In this document: in pieces, positions 1 to 7,583 of the stretch | How positions within the stretch are numbered: position 1 is the first letter of the stretch | How the letters are laid out: every line of letters starts with the position of its first letter | NCBI GenBank assembly: GCA_020634315.1 | Contig: JACKBV010000013.1 | Location: 1 to 64,000 of the forward strand | Source of the DNA: Ardenticatenaceae bacterium | GTDB lineage: Bacteria > Chloroflexota > Anaerolineae > Promineifilales > Promineifilaceae | Direction: 5' to 3' | Length of the DNA: 64,000 nt | Notes under the pieces: model-generated | The model's database searches: none | The model's input: the letters and a program-made list of their open reading frames with translations, nothing else | Told to the model about the DNA's origin: nothing | Made by a program: the position numbers and the translations under genes

Positions 1-45
1 CTTCCATATGATAACCTCCGGGAGGTTGCTCCGGGAGGTTGGAAG
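1..45. repeat. CCTCCGGGAGG-family intergenic repeat (partial)
   Basis: Two nearby copies of CTCCGGGAGGTT lie just after the stop of the GNAT gene (which reads leftward) and run to the window edge. The first is preceded by CTTCCATATGATAAC, which resembles the sequence before the same motif at 6.63 and 6.83 kb. The element is probably cut by the window start. Confidence 0.6.
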
Positions 46-53
46 GTTAGGTT

Positions 54-902
54 TCAACAATAGGCGAATTGGCTGTACTGCGCGGAGATGACGAAGCCGT
101 GCCGCTGATAAAAGCGCACCGCCCCTGTGTTTGCCGAAGCAACGTACAGGTACATGTCGTCATACCCTGATTCGCGCAGCAGCCTGTGCATGCAGTGATA
201 TAAAATGCGGGTGCCGTAACCGTGATTTTGAAATTCGGGGTGAACGGCGATGGTTTCGAGTATGTTTTTGTTGAGGCAGTAGAGGCCAACCAGCCGTTCC
301 CCTTTCCAAAAGGCGGCAAAGTCGCCATTGCGGTTGTGCTCCATGAGCATCCGTGTAGCGCCGGCGATGTCCCGGCGAAAGATGGTGGTGCGCCAGTCGT
401 GGGGGAGTTTGAGTTGGTTGAAGGCGAGGTCGAGCAGTTCAAGGTAGGGCATGATGGGGGTGGCGGCAAACGGCCGTATCCGCAGCGGCCCTAAATCAAC
501 GGCGGGCAGTGGCCTGTTTGCGCTGTAACAAAACTCATAGCCCACATTGCATTCCTGGAAGCCATAGCTGCGAATGAAGTTAACCAGTGTTTCATTGGGT
601 GTGTAGACGGTGCAGTCGAGTTGGCGGTTGTCGCGTTGGGCAACGGCCGTTTCCACTATCTCCGTCAAATCAGGCAGCAGCGCCTCCGCGCATACCGTTG
701 GCGCGAAGGCAATATAGATGAACGTGTGCCGGGCTGTGGTGAGCAGGCAAACCAACCCGTCGTTTTGTGCGGGGGTGGTGTACACCTGCACGGCTGTGCC
801 ATCGCTGCCAGCCTGGGCATAAGCTTCGTAGGCGCAGCGGTGCAGGTGATTGAGCCAATGGCGCACCGTCTCGTCGGGTGGGGTAGTGGGAATGAGCGTC
901 AT
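54..902 (-). CDS. GNAT family N-acetyltransferase
   Basis: Predicted acetyl-CoA-dependent N-acyltransferase of 282 aa; the substrate cannot be told. The C-terminal third carries a recognisable GNAT acetyl-CoA-binding motif (FQNHGYGTRILY) followed by YLYVASANTGAVRFYQRHGF, typical of the last strands and helix of the fold. The N-terminal half is weaker and may be a degenerate second GNAT-like domain. I chose the ATG at 902 (MTLIPTTPP). The longer frame to 1037 would run through the Thr/Pro-coding end of the upstream lipoprotein gene and gives a low-complexity Gln/Arg/Pro leader. The start is one base beyond the stop of the lipoprotein gene, so translational coupling in the HtrA-lipoprotein-GNAT operon is likely. 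Confidence 0.8.
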   Translation of the reverse strand: MTLIPTTPPDETVRHWLNHLHRCAYEAYAQAGSDGTAVQVYTTPAQNDGLVCLLTTARHTFIYIAFAPTVCAEALLPDLTEIVETAVAQRDNRQLDCTVYTPNETLVNFIRSYGFQECNVGYEFCYSANRPLPAVDLGPLRIRPFAATPIMPYLELLDLAFNQLKLPHDWRTTIFRRDIAGATRMLMEHNRNGDFAAFWKGERLVGLYCLNKNILETIAVHPEFQNHGYGTRILYHCMHRLLRESGYDDMYLYVASANTGAVRFYQRHGFVISAQYSQFAYC

Positions 903-903
903 G

Positions 904-1215
904 TCAGGGTGTGCTTGTCGGCGTGGCTGTGGGCGTGGTTGTGGGTGTTGCTGTTGGATTAAGCTGTGGCGCAATGGGAACGGCCGTTGCAAACAACATT
1001 GCTGCCGGTGTTTCCGAATCGGCAGCGCCCGGCTCAATCAAACAATTTGCTGCTTCTGCTGCTGCCGCATTTGCTTCCTCTGTCGCGGCGACACATTTTA
1101 CGGACGCGGCCAATGTGGGATCAATGGTGGGAAAGGGATCAACAGTGGTAACGGCCGTACAGGCTGATAACACAAACAGCAAAAGAATCCAGACAACAAT
1201 GTGACGTCGTTTCAT
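904..1215 (-). CDS. small Thr/Pro-tailed lipoprotein, unknown function
   Basis: A 103-aa protein starting MKRRHIVVWILLLFVLSAC: a positively charged start, a hydrophobic stretch and a lipobox ending in Cys (LSAC), so export and lipid anchoring are predicted. An Ala-rich middle with two further Cys (VKCVAAT, NCLIEPG) is followed by a PTATPTTTPTATPTSTP tail that looks like a cell-wall or surface spacer. The start at 1215 is preceded by AAGGTG; the longer frame (to 1281) adds a non-signal leader overlapping the upstream protease gene. It sits 10 bp downstream of the HtrA-like gene and 1 bp upstream of the GNAT gene. I recognise no enzymatic domain. Confidence 0.65.
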   Translation of the reverse strand: MKRRHIVVWILLLFVLSACTAVTTVDPFPTIDPTLAASVKCVAATEEANAAAAEAANCLIEPGAADSETPAAMLFATAVPIAPQLNPTATPTTTPTATPTSTP

Positions 1216-1225
1216 ATGCACCTTT

Positions 1226-2389
1226 CTACTCACTTTGTGGTTGAGCCGCAATTGTAACGGCAAGGTCCATTGTTTGCCCACTGCGTATCAACGATAAAGT
1301 GACAACATCATCAACTTGCGTGTTCAAGGCCAGATATTCCTGCAAATCGTTCCAATCGGCAATCGTTGTGCCATTAATGGCGGTCACAATGTCACCGCCC
1401 AGGTACATGCGCCGGTTGCCGACGATGGCTTGCTGTGTCGCCCCCTGTATCCCCGCTTCAACGGCGGGGCTGTTACGATATAACTGCGCGACCAATATCC
1501 CATGATCAACGGGCAAATCTAACGCGCTGGCTAACTCTGGCGTCAGTGAATAGCCGAGGAAACCAAGCCAGGGATGCGGGAAATACCCATCGCTGATCAA
1601 GGCGGGAACAATACGTTTGATGGTGTCTACCGGCACGGCAAAGCCAATGCCCTGCGCGTCTTCACGAATGGCGGTGTTGATGCCGATGACTTCGCCACGC
1701 GAGTTGAGCAAAGGGCCACCAGAATTGCCAGGGTTGATGGCGGCGTCCGTTTGAATGACTTCGTAAATGTAGTTGTCGCTGTCGGTCTGTAACGGCCGTC
1801 CCAAAGCGCTCACGACCCCGGTTGTCAATGTGCGATCCAACCCAAATGGATTGCCAATAGCAATGGCACGCTGCCCCACGCGCAGGTTTTCTGATGTTCC
1901 CAGCGTCACCGGGAAGAGTTGTTCTGTTGGCAAATCTACCTGAATTACGGCCAGGTCGTTGGCCGGATCAATGCCGACGACTTGTGCCGGAACCTGTGTG
2001 TCATCAGAGAAAAGCACTTCCAGGCTTTCTGCCCCTTCGATGACATGGTAATTGGTGACAATATGCCCTTGCGTGTCTAGCACAAAACCAGACCCGGTTC
2101 CTTCACTAGCCAGCGGCCCGTAGAAGAAGCTCATGGTGACAATTTGGGCTGTGATGTGTACCACAGAGGGGCCAACGCGTTCGTACAAGTTGGTGATGAG
2201 CTGTTCTTCTACATCAATTGGCTGTAAAACGTCGTCGCCCAAAGGGGTAGGCGTGGCGACGATGACAATAGGCGTGGCCGTTGCTGCTGGTGTGCTTGTC
2301 GCTGTGGGCGTGGCAACGGCCGTTGCCAGTTGGCAGCTCAAAGCTGTCAAGGCGAGAATCAGGAGAAAGAAAAGAGTTCGTTTTTGCAT
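1226..2389 (-). CDS. HtrA/DegP-type S1C serine protease lipoprotein with PDZ domain
   Basis: Predicted extracytoplasmic trypsin-like protease, 387 aa. Residues 1-19 form a lipoprotein signal (lipobox ALSC, Cys19), followed by a Thr/Pro linker (about 25-50). The protease domain holds the expected triad: His115 in TNYHVIEG, Asp145 in NDLAVIQ and Ser223 in GNSGGP. A C-terminal PDZ domain (about 270-385) contains GDIVTAINGTTI. The family degrades or refolds damaged exported proteins. The ATG at 2389 has a good ribosome site (GGAAGGAG). It heads an operon with the small lipoprotein and the acetyltransferase. Degron preference is unknown. Confidence 0.93.
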   Translation of the reverse strand: MQKRTLFFLLILALTALSCQLATAVATPTATSTPAATATPIVIVATPTPLGDDVLQPIDVEEQLITNLYERVGPSVVHITAQIVTMSFFYGPLASEGTGSGFVLDTQGHIVTNYHVIEGAESLEVLFSDDTQVPAQVVGIDPANDLAVIQVDLPTEQLFPVTLGTSENLRVGQRAIAIGNPFGLDRTLTTGVVSALGRPLQTDSDNYIYEVIQTDAAINPGNSGGPLLNSRGEVIGINTAIREDAQGIGFAVPVDTIKRIVPALISDGYFPHPWLGFLGYSLTPELASALDLPVDHGILVAQLYRNSPAVEAGIQGATQQAIVGNRRMYLGGDIVTAINGTTIADWNDLQEYLALNTQVDDVVTLSLIRSGQTMDLAVTIAAQPQSE

Positions 2390-2553
2390 TGTGTTGCTCC
2401 TTCCCCTTATTTTAACGAGAATGGAGTGGTGTGGGTTGCCTTGATCAGCCTAAATTAAGGAATGAATGGGGATGTGGAGTGTTGTTGTTTGTTGTGAATG
2501 GGGTGAGGGTTGTGGCAACGGCCGTTGCCGCTTACTGGCGCTAAACAGGCAAT

Positions 2554-2588
2554 AAAAAAGAGCGTCGCATTGCGACGCTCTTTTTTTT
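2554..2588 (-). terminator. Intrinsic terminator of the Flp pilin gene
   Basis: An 11-bp perfect stem (AGAGCGTCGCA paired with TGCGACGCTCT) is flanked by A-runs on the left and T-runs on the right, so it can work in both directions. It lies 20 bp past the pilin stop. Its arms AAAAAGAGCG/CGCTCTTTTT match those of the terminator at 2961-2988. Confidence 0.9.
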
Positions 2589-2607
2589 GTGTACAACTAA
2601 ATGATAC

Positions 2608-2757
2608 TTAGTTCAAGCCACTGGTGATTCGGCTGAACACGTTACCAATCTGCGGGCCGAGCAGTGTCAGGATGGCGATGATTACGACAGCAACCAAAAC
2701 CAGAACCAATGCATACTCAACCAAACCTTGACCTTGTTCACGATTCAAAAATAACAT
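2608..2757 (-). CDS. Flp family type IVb pilin
   Basis: A 49-aa protein, MLFLNREQGQGLVEYALVLV onward, ending in SRITSGLN. It has the short leader, the cleavage region before a GLVEYALVLVLVAVVIIAIL hydrophobic helix and the Glu five residues into the mature chain (GLVEY) that define Flp/class IVb pilins. The family forms thin tight-adherence pili after cleavage by a TadV-type prepilin peptidase and secretion by Tad machinery. No tad genes are in this window, so the secretion system must lie elsewhere. The ATG has a strong ribosome site (GTGGAGG) 8 bp upstream. The gene is monocistronic, with its own predicted promoter and terminator, which fits a highly expressed major pilin. Confidence 0.9.
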   Translation of the reverse strand: MLFLNREQGQGLVEYALVLVLVAVVIIAILTLLGPQIGNVFSRITSGLN

Positions 2758-2801
2758 TTTATGCCTCCACTTGTTTAATATAAAAACTTAATGATGACAA
2801 A

Positions 2802-2830
2802 ATAATACAGCGTTAATATTATTCTTACAA
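2802..2830 (-). promoter_or_regulatory. Predicted sigma-70-type promoter of the Flp pilin gene
   Basis: On the minus strand a -35 box TTGTAA (2825-2830) and a -10 box TATTAT (2802-2807) are separated by exactly 17 bp. The predicted transcript would start about 40 nt before the pilin ATG. The region is AT-rich compared with its surroundings. Confidence 0.6.
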
Positions 2831-2868
2831 TAGGCCATGCGTACCATTTTGTCTCTGCCTCTACCATA

Positions 2869-2886
2869 TGAGTGAAAATTCACTCA
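2869..2886. promoter_or_regulatory. Operator-like inverted repeat upstream of the pilin promoter
   Basis: The 18-bp element TGAGTGAAAATTCACTCA has perfect 8-bp half-sites around a central AA. It lies about 40 bp upstream of the predicted pilin -35 box. The shape resembles TetR-family operators, but no regulator gene is adjacent, so the binding protein is unknown. Confidence 0.35.
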
Positions 2887-2960
2887 CGGTAAAAGGATAC
2901 CATAGGCATAGCTTTGTTGTGAAGAGGGAAAACCTGCCATCCTGGTGACAAACTGGGAAC

Positions 2961-2988
2961 AAAAAGAGCGCCATATGACGCTCTTTTT
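2961..2988 (-). terminator. Intrinsic terminator of the beta-propeller gene
   Basis: A 10-bp stem AAAAAGAGCG/CGCTCTTTTT with an 8-nt loop, located 20 bp past the stop of the 956-aa gene on the minus strand. Confidence 0.85.
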
Positions 2989-3008
2989 CATGATCCGTGA
3001 GGCTTGCG

Positions 3009-5879
3009 CTAAGGCAAGCGCTGCTGTTGTAGGGGGAAGACGTCAAAAAGCACAATGGCGAGCAGGTCGTCTGGCAGCGGTGTGTCTTCGGGGATGGTCA
3101 GGGTGATGATGGCTTGATTGGCAGATACGGCCGTTTCCGTTTCCTCCAAATAATTCAGATAGACCGCCTCCGCTGCCGTTTCATCTACCAATAAAATAGC
3201 CAGACGGTGTGCTGCCGCGTCAAGAGTGTCTGGCAAGGTTAGTATCGCCGTTACCTTGCCAGCAACACTGCTGGTGGGCGGTGTGTAGGTAATATCGGTG
3301 ACAGTGACGCCTTCTGGCCTCTGGTTAGCCGGGCTGTTGCTCGGAAACGGCCGTGTCACAAAAGTCCCCGATACCAACAGCTTTTTGTAGACATCATTCG
3401 CCAATCCGCCCACCACCAGATAAGGGCCAAACGTGGGAATGGAGAGGGCGGCTGTGTCCGCATAGAGCGTTGCGCTTTCCATGCTCCAATCATCCCCCAG
3501 CCGCCCGCGCATTTCCAGCAGGTTAAACGGAATGGGGATGCCAGTCACCTCCATCACGATGGTTCCATTTTGAAAGATAAGGTCGTTGCCCTGATACATG
3601 CCGCTGAACGGCAGCATAAAATCCGATTCCGGATCAGCCACCAAAACACCATCCGCATCCCGCTGGCCGCCGATAGCCCAAAAGATGAAATGCCCTTGCT
3701 CATCTACGCCCCCATCTGTTACCAGGACGGGGGCGATAATCCAGTCCATATAGTCGAAGCCGATCTGGTTGAGGCTGGGCAGCATCGGCGGGATGGGGGC
3801 AGCCAGTCGTGTCCATTCAAAGGCGGTCACGCTCTCTGCTGTGATGGCGAAGGGAGGATCGGCTTGCGGGGTGGTGGTGCGAAATGTGAAGTGGCTGCTG
3901 AAGGTGTCTGTTTTGTGCCCGCCCAGTTGCAGATTGCCCAGGGCCAAACCGCCTGTGTAGGTACGGCCGTTTACCGTCAGCGTATAGGCGGTGTCCGGTT
4001 GCAAAAATCCTGTCGGGCGAATGTAAATGTAATGCCCGTCAGCCGATTTCTCCCAGGTGAACGGCGCTTCCGGTTCCAGTGTGATTTCCAGAGCGTCATC
4101 GGGGCAATACAGCGGATTGTTGCAAACCCAGGCATCTACCGTTTGTCCGTTTTCACGCACTAACAGCCGCAGTGTGATCATGGTGGCTGTGGGCAGTGTC
4201 GCCGGGAACTGCGTTTGTGTATTGCCACCGGGCGTGACGTAATACAGTTCGACCACATCGTCGGGTAAATCGCTGCCGGGTGTTGTGTTGCAGCGCGGGT
4301 TGTCGTTGTGCAGGCAGTAATCATAGGGCACATACCATATCTGGCCGTGTTCACCCGCGAAGTAGACCCCGGTCTCGCCCAATGCTGGCGAGGCATTGAG
4401 GTCGTTGCGATCTTGTTGTTCGCTGCTCTCGGCGTTGGTGTCGAATGACCAGCGGCGTGTCCCGTCGGCGGTGTTGAGGGCGTAGAAACGGCCGTTTCCC
4501 GCGCCAAAGTAAACGATTTCGCCATCTGGCCCCTGGCCCAGCGCTGGCGACGAGCGAATCACATCGCCTGTATCATAGGCCCAAAGCAGGTCTCCGTCTG
4601 GGCTGAGTGCATAAAAGATGCCATCGGTCGAGCCGAAATAAAGGGCTGAGGTACGGCCGTTTTCATCTTCTGCCAGCGCTGCCGAGCTGTAAATGTGGTC
4701 GCCCGTCTTAAATTTCCATTTGGTTTCGCCCGTTGCCGGGTCGAGAGCGTAGAGATAGCTGTCAAACGAACCGATGTACACAGTGCCATCACTGCCGACG
4801 GTGGCGCTGGCGGCAATAAAGCCGAGCGTCATCTTTGCCCATTTTTGCTGCCCATCCGGGGTAATGGCGTAGGTGTAGGTGTCATTTGACCCCCAATAAA
4901 TGGTGCCGTCATCGGCCAATGCGCCAATAGACCAGGCGTTGGCTCCGGTGGGGAATGTCCAGCGCAGCGTGCCATCTGCGTTGATGGCGTAATAGTTGAA
5001 ATTGGTGTTGCCTGCGTAGATGGTGCCGTCAAAGCCAATTTGCACGTTGCCTTCAAACCAGGAATTAAAGGCTTCGTCGGGCGCGGTAAAGGACCAAATC
5101 AGGCTGCCGTCTGTGCGGTTGAGTTTGTACAAATGCCCATCGCCGGAGGGGACGAGGATGGCGGGCGGGTCAACGGCCGTTTCCTGGCGTGGAATAGCGG
5201 CGGCAGAATCAATCAATTCGCCAGTGACAAAATGCCATTTTTCGCTGCCATCTGCATTCAGGGCGTAAAAGTTGTGGTCGGCTGAACCGACATAGATAAT
5301 GCCGTTTTCGTCAATGACCGGTGTGGAAAAGATACCTTTGCCGGTCTGGAATGACCAGGGCTGGTCGCCCTGATAGCTGGCGACAAGTGGGCTGCGCCCT
5401 GTGTTGCGCCGGTCATGGCGAAAAGTAGGCCAGGGAGCATCTGGCTGCACGGGCGTGTCGTAGTTGTAGGGCTGTGTTGGCAAATCGGGTGCCTGGGTGA
5501 CAAAGCTGACCCAGGTTGTGTGCAGGGGGCGAATGAGCTGGCGTGTTACCTGAATGGCGTGCGTTTGTCCCCGCTGTATATCCTCAGGGAGAACAAGGGT
5601 TATTGTCTCGTCATCCCAACTGAGCACTTGCGGCGCAACGTTATGGCTGGGTTGGATTTGCAAAATGACCTGGCTGTCGTTTTGCTGACGGCCAAAATTG
5701 CGTCCTTCGATCTGGATAGTTGTGCTGTCGGCGGGGACGACGGCGATGTGTTGGATGACGGGTTGGATGTTGTGATAGGTGAACCAGGCGAGAAGGAGAA
5801 CGGCCGTTACCACCCATACCAAACGATTTGTCAGGCACGCTCTAAAAAAGCGAAGAATATTGCGCCACACACGCTTCAT
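3009..5879 (-). CDS. Membrane-anchored PQQ/BamB-type beta-propeller protein with TIG-like domain
   Basis: A 956-aa protein. Residues about 18-36 (LVWVVTAVLLLAWFTYH) form one membrane anchor, so the rest is predicted outside the cell. Residues about 40-130 look like an IPT/TIG immunoglobulin-like domain (TTIQIEGRNFG). About 150-520 contain repeated PQQ-type blades (IIYVGSADHNFYALNADG, TIYAGNTNFNYYAINADG, LYFGSTDGIFYALSPDG), as in BamB-like or quinoprotein propellers. I see no clear quinoprotein dehydrogenase catalytic site, so a binding or scaffold role is more likely. The last 400 residues look like Ig/cadherin-type beta domains, including AYTLTVNGRTYTGG. The start ATG follows a good ribosome site (GGAGGTTTCCC). 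It is monocistronic with its own terminator. Confidence 0.8.
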   Translation of the reverse strand: MKRVWRNILRFFRACLTNRLVWVVTAVLLLAWFTYHNIQPVIQHIAVVPADSTTIQIEGRNFGRQQNDSQVILQIQPSHNVAPQVLSWDDETITLVLPEDIQRGQTHAIQVTRQLIRPLHTTWVSFVTQAPDLPTQPYNYDTPVQPDAPWPTFRHDRRNTGRSPLVASYQGDQPWSFQTGKGIFSTPVIDENGIIYVGSADHNFYALNADGSEKWHFVTGELIDSAAAIPRQETAVDPPAILVPSGDGHLYKLNRTDGSLIWSFTAPDEAFNSWFEGNVQIGFDGTIYAGNTNFNYYAINADGTLRWTFPTGANAWSIGALADDGTIYWGSNDTYTYAITPDGQQKWAKMTLGFIAASATVGSDGTVYIGSFDSYLYALDPATGETKWKFKTGDHIYSSAALAEDENGRTSALYFGSTDGIFYALSPDGDLLWAYDTGDVIRSSPALGQGPDGEIVYFGAGNGRFYALNTADGTRRWSFDTNAESSEQQDRNDLNASPALGETGVYFAGEHGQIWYVPYDYCLHNDNPRCNTTPGSDLPDDVVELYYVTPGGNTQTQFPATLPTATMITLRLLVRENGQTVDAWVCNNPLYCPDDALEITLEPEAPFTWEKSADGHYIYIRPTGFLQPDTAYTLTVNGRTYTGGLALGNLQLGGHKTDTFSSHFTFRTTTPQADPPFAITAESVTAFEWTRLAAPIPPMLPSLNQIGFDYMDWIIAPVLVTDGGVDEQGHFIFWAIGGQRDADGVLVADPESDFMLPFSGMYQGNDLIFQNGTIVMEVTGIPIPFNLLEMRGRLGDDWSMESATLYADTAALSIPTFGPYLVVGGLANDVYKKLLVSGTFVTRPFPSNSPANQRPEGVTVTDITYTPPTSSVAGKVTAILTLPDTLDAAAHRLAILLVDETAAEAVYLNYLEETETAVSANQAIITLTIPEDTPLPDDLLAIVLFDVFPLQQQRLP

Positions 5880-5967
5880 GGGAAACCTCCTGCAAGCAAA
5901 GCAAACAAATGTGGCGCAATTCTACCTGAAAACAGGCGTAATTGGTGAAAATTAGAACGAGGCTGTT

Positions 5968-6276
5968 TTAATGACTGGAGAGAAAACCGAAGATGAGTTT
6001 GCCCAGGCTGAGGGTTGGTTTGGGAGTGGTCTTGACTGCTTGCTGTTGGAAGATGGGACAACGCGTGTGTCCGGCGCATAGACAATAATTTGCTTGTTGT
6101 TCGGCACCGATGGCTTCCGCCTGGCCGAAGCGAAAACAGCTATTTCGCTCATCGGCATAGCAGGAGTACGAAAGCCGGTCATCGTCATGTCCAAGATGGG
6201 GACAGGCATGGCAGACAGCCTGGGTCATATCTATCGCTTGTGTTGTTTCACCTGTTTCATATACATTATCTGCCAT
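5968..6276 (-). CDS. Small cysteine-rich protein (CxxCPHLG...HxxCP type), unknown function
   Basis: A 102-aa protein with regularly placed Cys/His: CHACPHLGHDDDRLSYSCY, NSCFRFGQAEA, QQANYCLCAGHTRCPIFQQQ. I recall the same order (CPxLG-D, a Cys after Asn, HQ/QQ-x-x-YCL, H-x-x-CPxF) as a recurring Cys-rich module in Chloroflexota proteins, sometimes fused to LysM domains; I could not check this here. The Cys pattern suggests metal binding or disulfides. No signal peptide is evident. The start at 6276 is preceded by AAGGTGG. The frame is clean and its composition resembles neighbouring genes. Confidence 0.6.
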   Translation of the reverse strand: MADNVYETGETTQAIDMTQAVCHACPHLGHDDDRLSYSCYADERNSCFRFGQAEAIGAEQQANYCLCAGHTRCPIFQQQAVKTTPKPTLSLGKLIFGFLSSH

Positions 6277-6374
6277 TATTTTCTTGCCACCTTTTCAAAA
6301 ACTGCGAAGCCCTATTGGCTCCATATTGAAAAGTGTAGTGGCAAAAGCTTGCAGATTACATTACAGATTTTGGG

Positions 6375-6572
6375 CTACAGCTTTTCTGTTTTTTCGTGGT
6401 TTGCTTGATAGCCGGCACCAATAGCCAGACCAACAGCTAACCCAAACGGAATGCTCCACAGCCAGATGCTGCTGCTGCCGGTGAGTAAATTGATGACGAT
6501 GCTCATTAGCGCGGCAATGACAATGCCTAAGACCATGCCTGTTCCTGCGTTTAATGTCCACTTTTGTTTCAT
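6375..6572 (-). CDS. Small two-helix membrane protein, unknown function
   Basis: A 65-aa protein, MKQKWTLNAGTGMVLG onward, with two hydrophobic segments (about 12-31 and 39-57) and a charged C-terminus (NHEKTEKL). The start at 6572 has a ribosome site (GAAAGAGG) 5 bp upstream; the longer frame adds residues encoded by that site. The 5' leader contains a CCTCCGGGAGG repeat, whose inverted pair could form a hairpin in the mRNA. No family recognised. Confidence 0.6.
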   Translation of the reverse strand: MKQKWTLNAGTGMVLGIVIAALMSIVINLLTGSSSIWLWSIPFGLAVGLAIGAGYQANHEKTEKL

Positions 6573-6586
6573 TAGAACCTCTTTCA

Positions 6587-6701
6587 AAAATAGCCTCCCG
6601 GAGGTTCACCTCATGTGGCAAGCCTTCCATTAATAACCTCCGGGAGGTTGGTTTTCATTCATGGCGGTCGCGGCTACCGCTGATGTCTCTCTGTAAATCG
6701 G
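6587..6701. repeat. CCTCCCGGAGG/CCTCCGGGAGG composite repeat, copy A
   Basis: The unit is TCTTTCAAAAATAGC, then CCTCCCGGAGG, CTCATGTG, CTTCCATTAATAA, CCTCCGGGAGGTTGG, TTTTCATTCATGG, a short GCGGT/ACCGC hairpin and TGATGTCTCT. The inverted arms could fold into a hairpin with a roughly 30-nt loop. A diverged second copy lies at 6774-6860. Together they occupy most of the gene-free stretch 6573-6941, in which I see no gene. Confidence 0.75.
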
Positions 6702-6734
6702 ATTGTTAATCCGATAGTCGGATTAGCAATCCGA
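6698..6734. repeat. Double inverted repeat TCGGATTxxxAATCCGA
   Basis: Two 17-bp near-identical dyads, TCGGATTGTTAATCCGA and TCGGATTAGCAATCCGA, are separated by 3 bp. Each is self-complementary in its outer 7 bp. They sit between copies A and B of the composite repeat and could be part of it. Confidence 0.7.
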
Positions 6735-6773
6735 CCTACGGTTTTCATTCATGGTGGTGCGTACTACGCATGA

Positions 6774-6860
6774 TGTCTCTTTCAAAAACAGCTTCCCGGA
6801 GGTTTATCTCATGTGATAAACGTTCCACTGATAACCTGCGGGAGGTTGGTTTGCATGTGT
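6774..6860. repeat. CCTCCCGGAGG composite repeat, copy B
   Basis: Diverged copy of the element at 6587-6701: TCTTTCAAAAACAGC, TTCCCGGAGG, CTCATGTG, GTTCCACTGATAA, CCTGCGGGAGGTTGG. The preceding TTTTCATTCATGG with a TGCGTA/TACGCA hairpin and TGATGTCTCT also repeats the end of copy A. Confidence 0.7.
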
Positions 6861-6941
6861 GTTTTGTGTGATAGATGAAGCATAAGGGGAAAACGGCCGT
6901 TACGCATCTCCCGTCAGTTACATCTCCAACTATAACTTTGG

Positions 6942-7583
6942 TTATAGCTGCTCATCCAGGTGGACAAGACCGCGGCGCAAGGCTTCGGTGACAGCTTGTG
7001 TGCGGTCGGTGACGCCCAATTTGCCCAGCAAATTGTTGACATGCGCTTTCACTGTGCCTTCGCTGATGGTTAGCGTCAGCCCGATTTCGCGGTTGCTGTG
7101 CCCGGCGACAATCAGGCGCAGCACATCCAGTTCGCGCGGGGTTAACTGTGGCGCTGCCATGCGGTCGGCTAGTTTGGCAGCAATGTCGGGCGGGATGCGC
7201 CGCTGCCCGGCATGGACGGCGCGAATGGCTTCTAGCAATTCGGCACGCGGTGCATCTTTGAGCAAATACGCTTTGGCTCCTGCCTGCAAGCCGCGATAAA
7301 TGTCTTCGTCGCCATCGTAGGTGGTGAGGATGATGATGCGGGCCTCAGGAAAGTCGGCACGAATGGCGTTAATGGCATCAACGCCGCCTAATTCGGGCAT
7401 ACGCAAATCGATGAGGGCGATGTCGGGACGATGTTGTTGGTAGGCGGTGATGGCGAAACGGCCGTTTTCCACTTCAGCCACCACTTGCATATCAGGTCGC
7501 CGGTTAATCATGGCCGCCAATCCCTCGCGTACCACCGGGTGGTCGTCTGCAATCAGCACACGAATCACGCTTTGCTCATTCAC
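6942..7583 (-). CDS. NarL/LuxR-family response regulator
   Basis: A 213-aa two-domain regulator. The receiver domain (1-125) has the acidic pair Asp13/Asp14 (IADDHP), phospho-acceptor Asp59 (LIDLRMP), Thr87 region (ILTTYD) and Lys109 (YLLKDA). A LuxR-type helix-turn-helix (about 145-205) has LTPRELDVLRLIVAGHSNRE and GTVKAHVNNLLGKL. It should be phosphorylated by the adjacent kinase and bind DNA as a dimer. The start is a GTG that directly follows the kinase stop codon, so the two are translationally coupled. Target genes are unknown; the divergent LolA-like and MacB-type genes are plausible candidates by position only. Confidence 0.95.
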   Translation of the reverse strand: MNEQSVIRVLIADDHPVVREGLAAMINRRPDMQVVAEVENGRFAITAYQQHRPDIALIDLRMPELGGVDAINAIRADFPEARIIILTTYDGDEDIYRGLQAGAKAYLLKDAPRAELLEAIRAVHAGQRRIPPDIAAKLADRMAAPQLTPRELDVLRLIVAGHSNREIGLTLTISEGTVKAHVNNLLGKLGVTDRTQAVTEALRRGLVHLDEQL

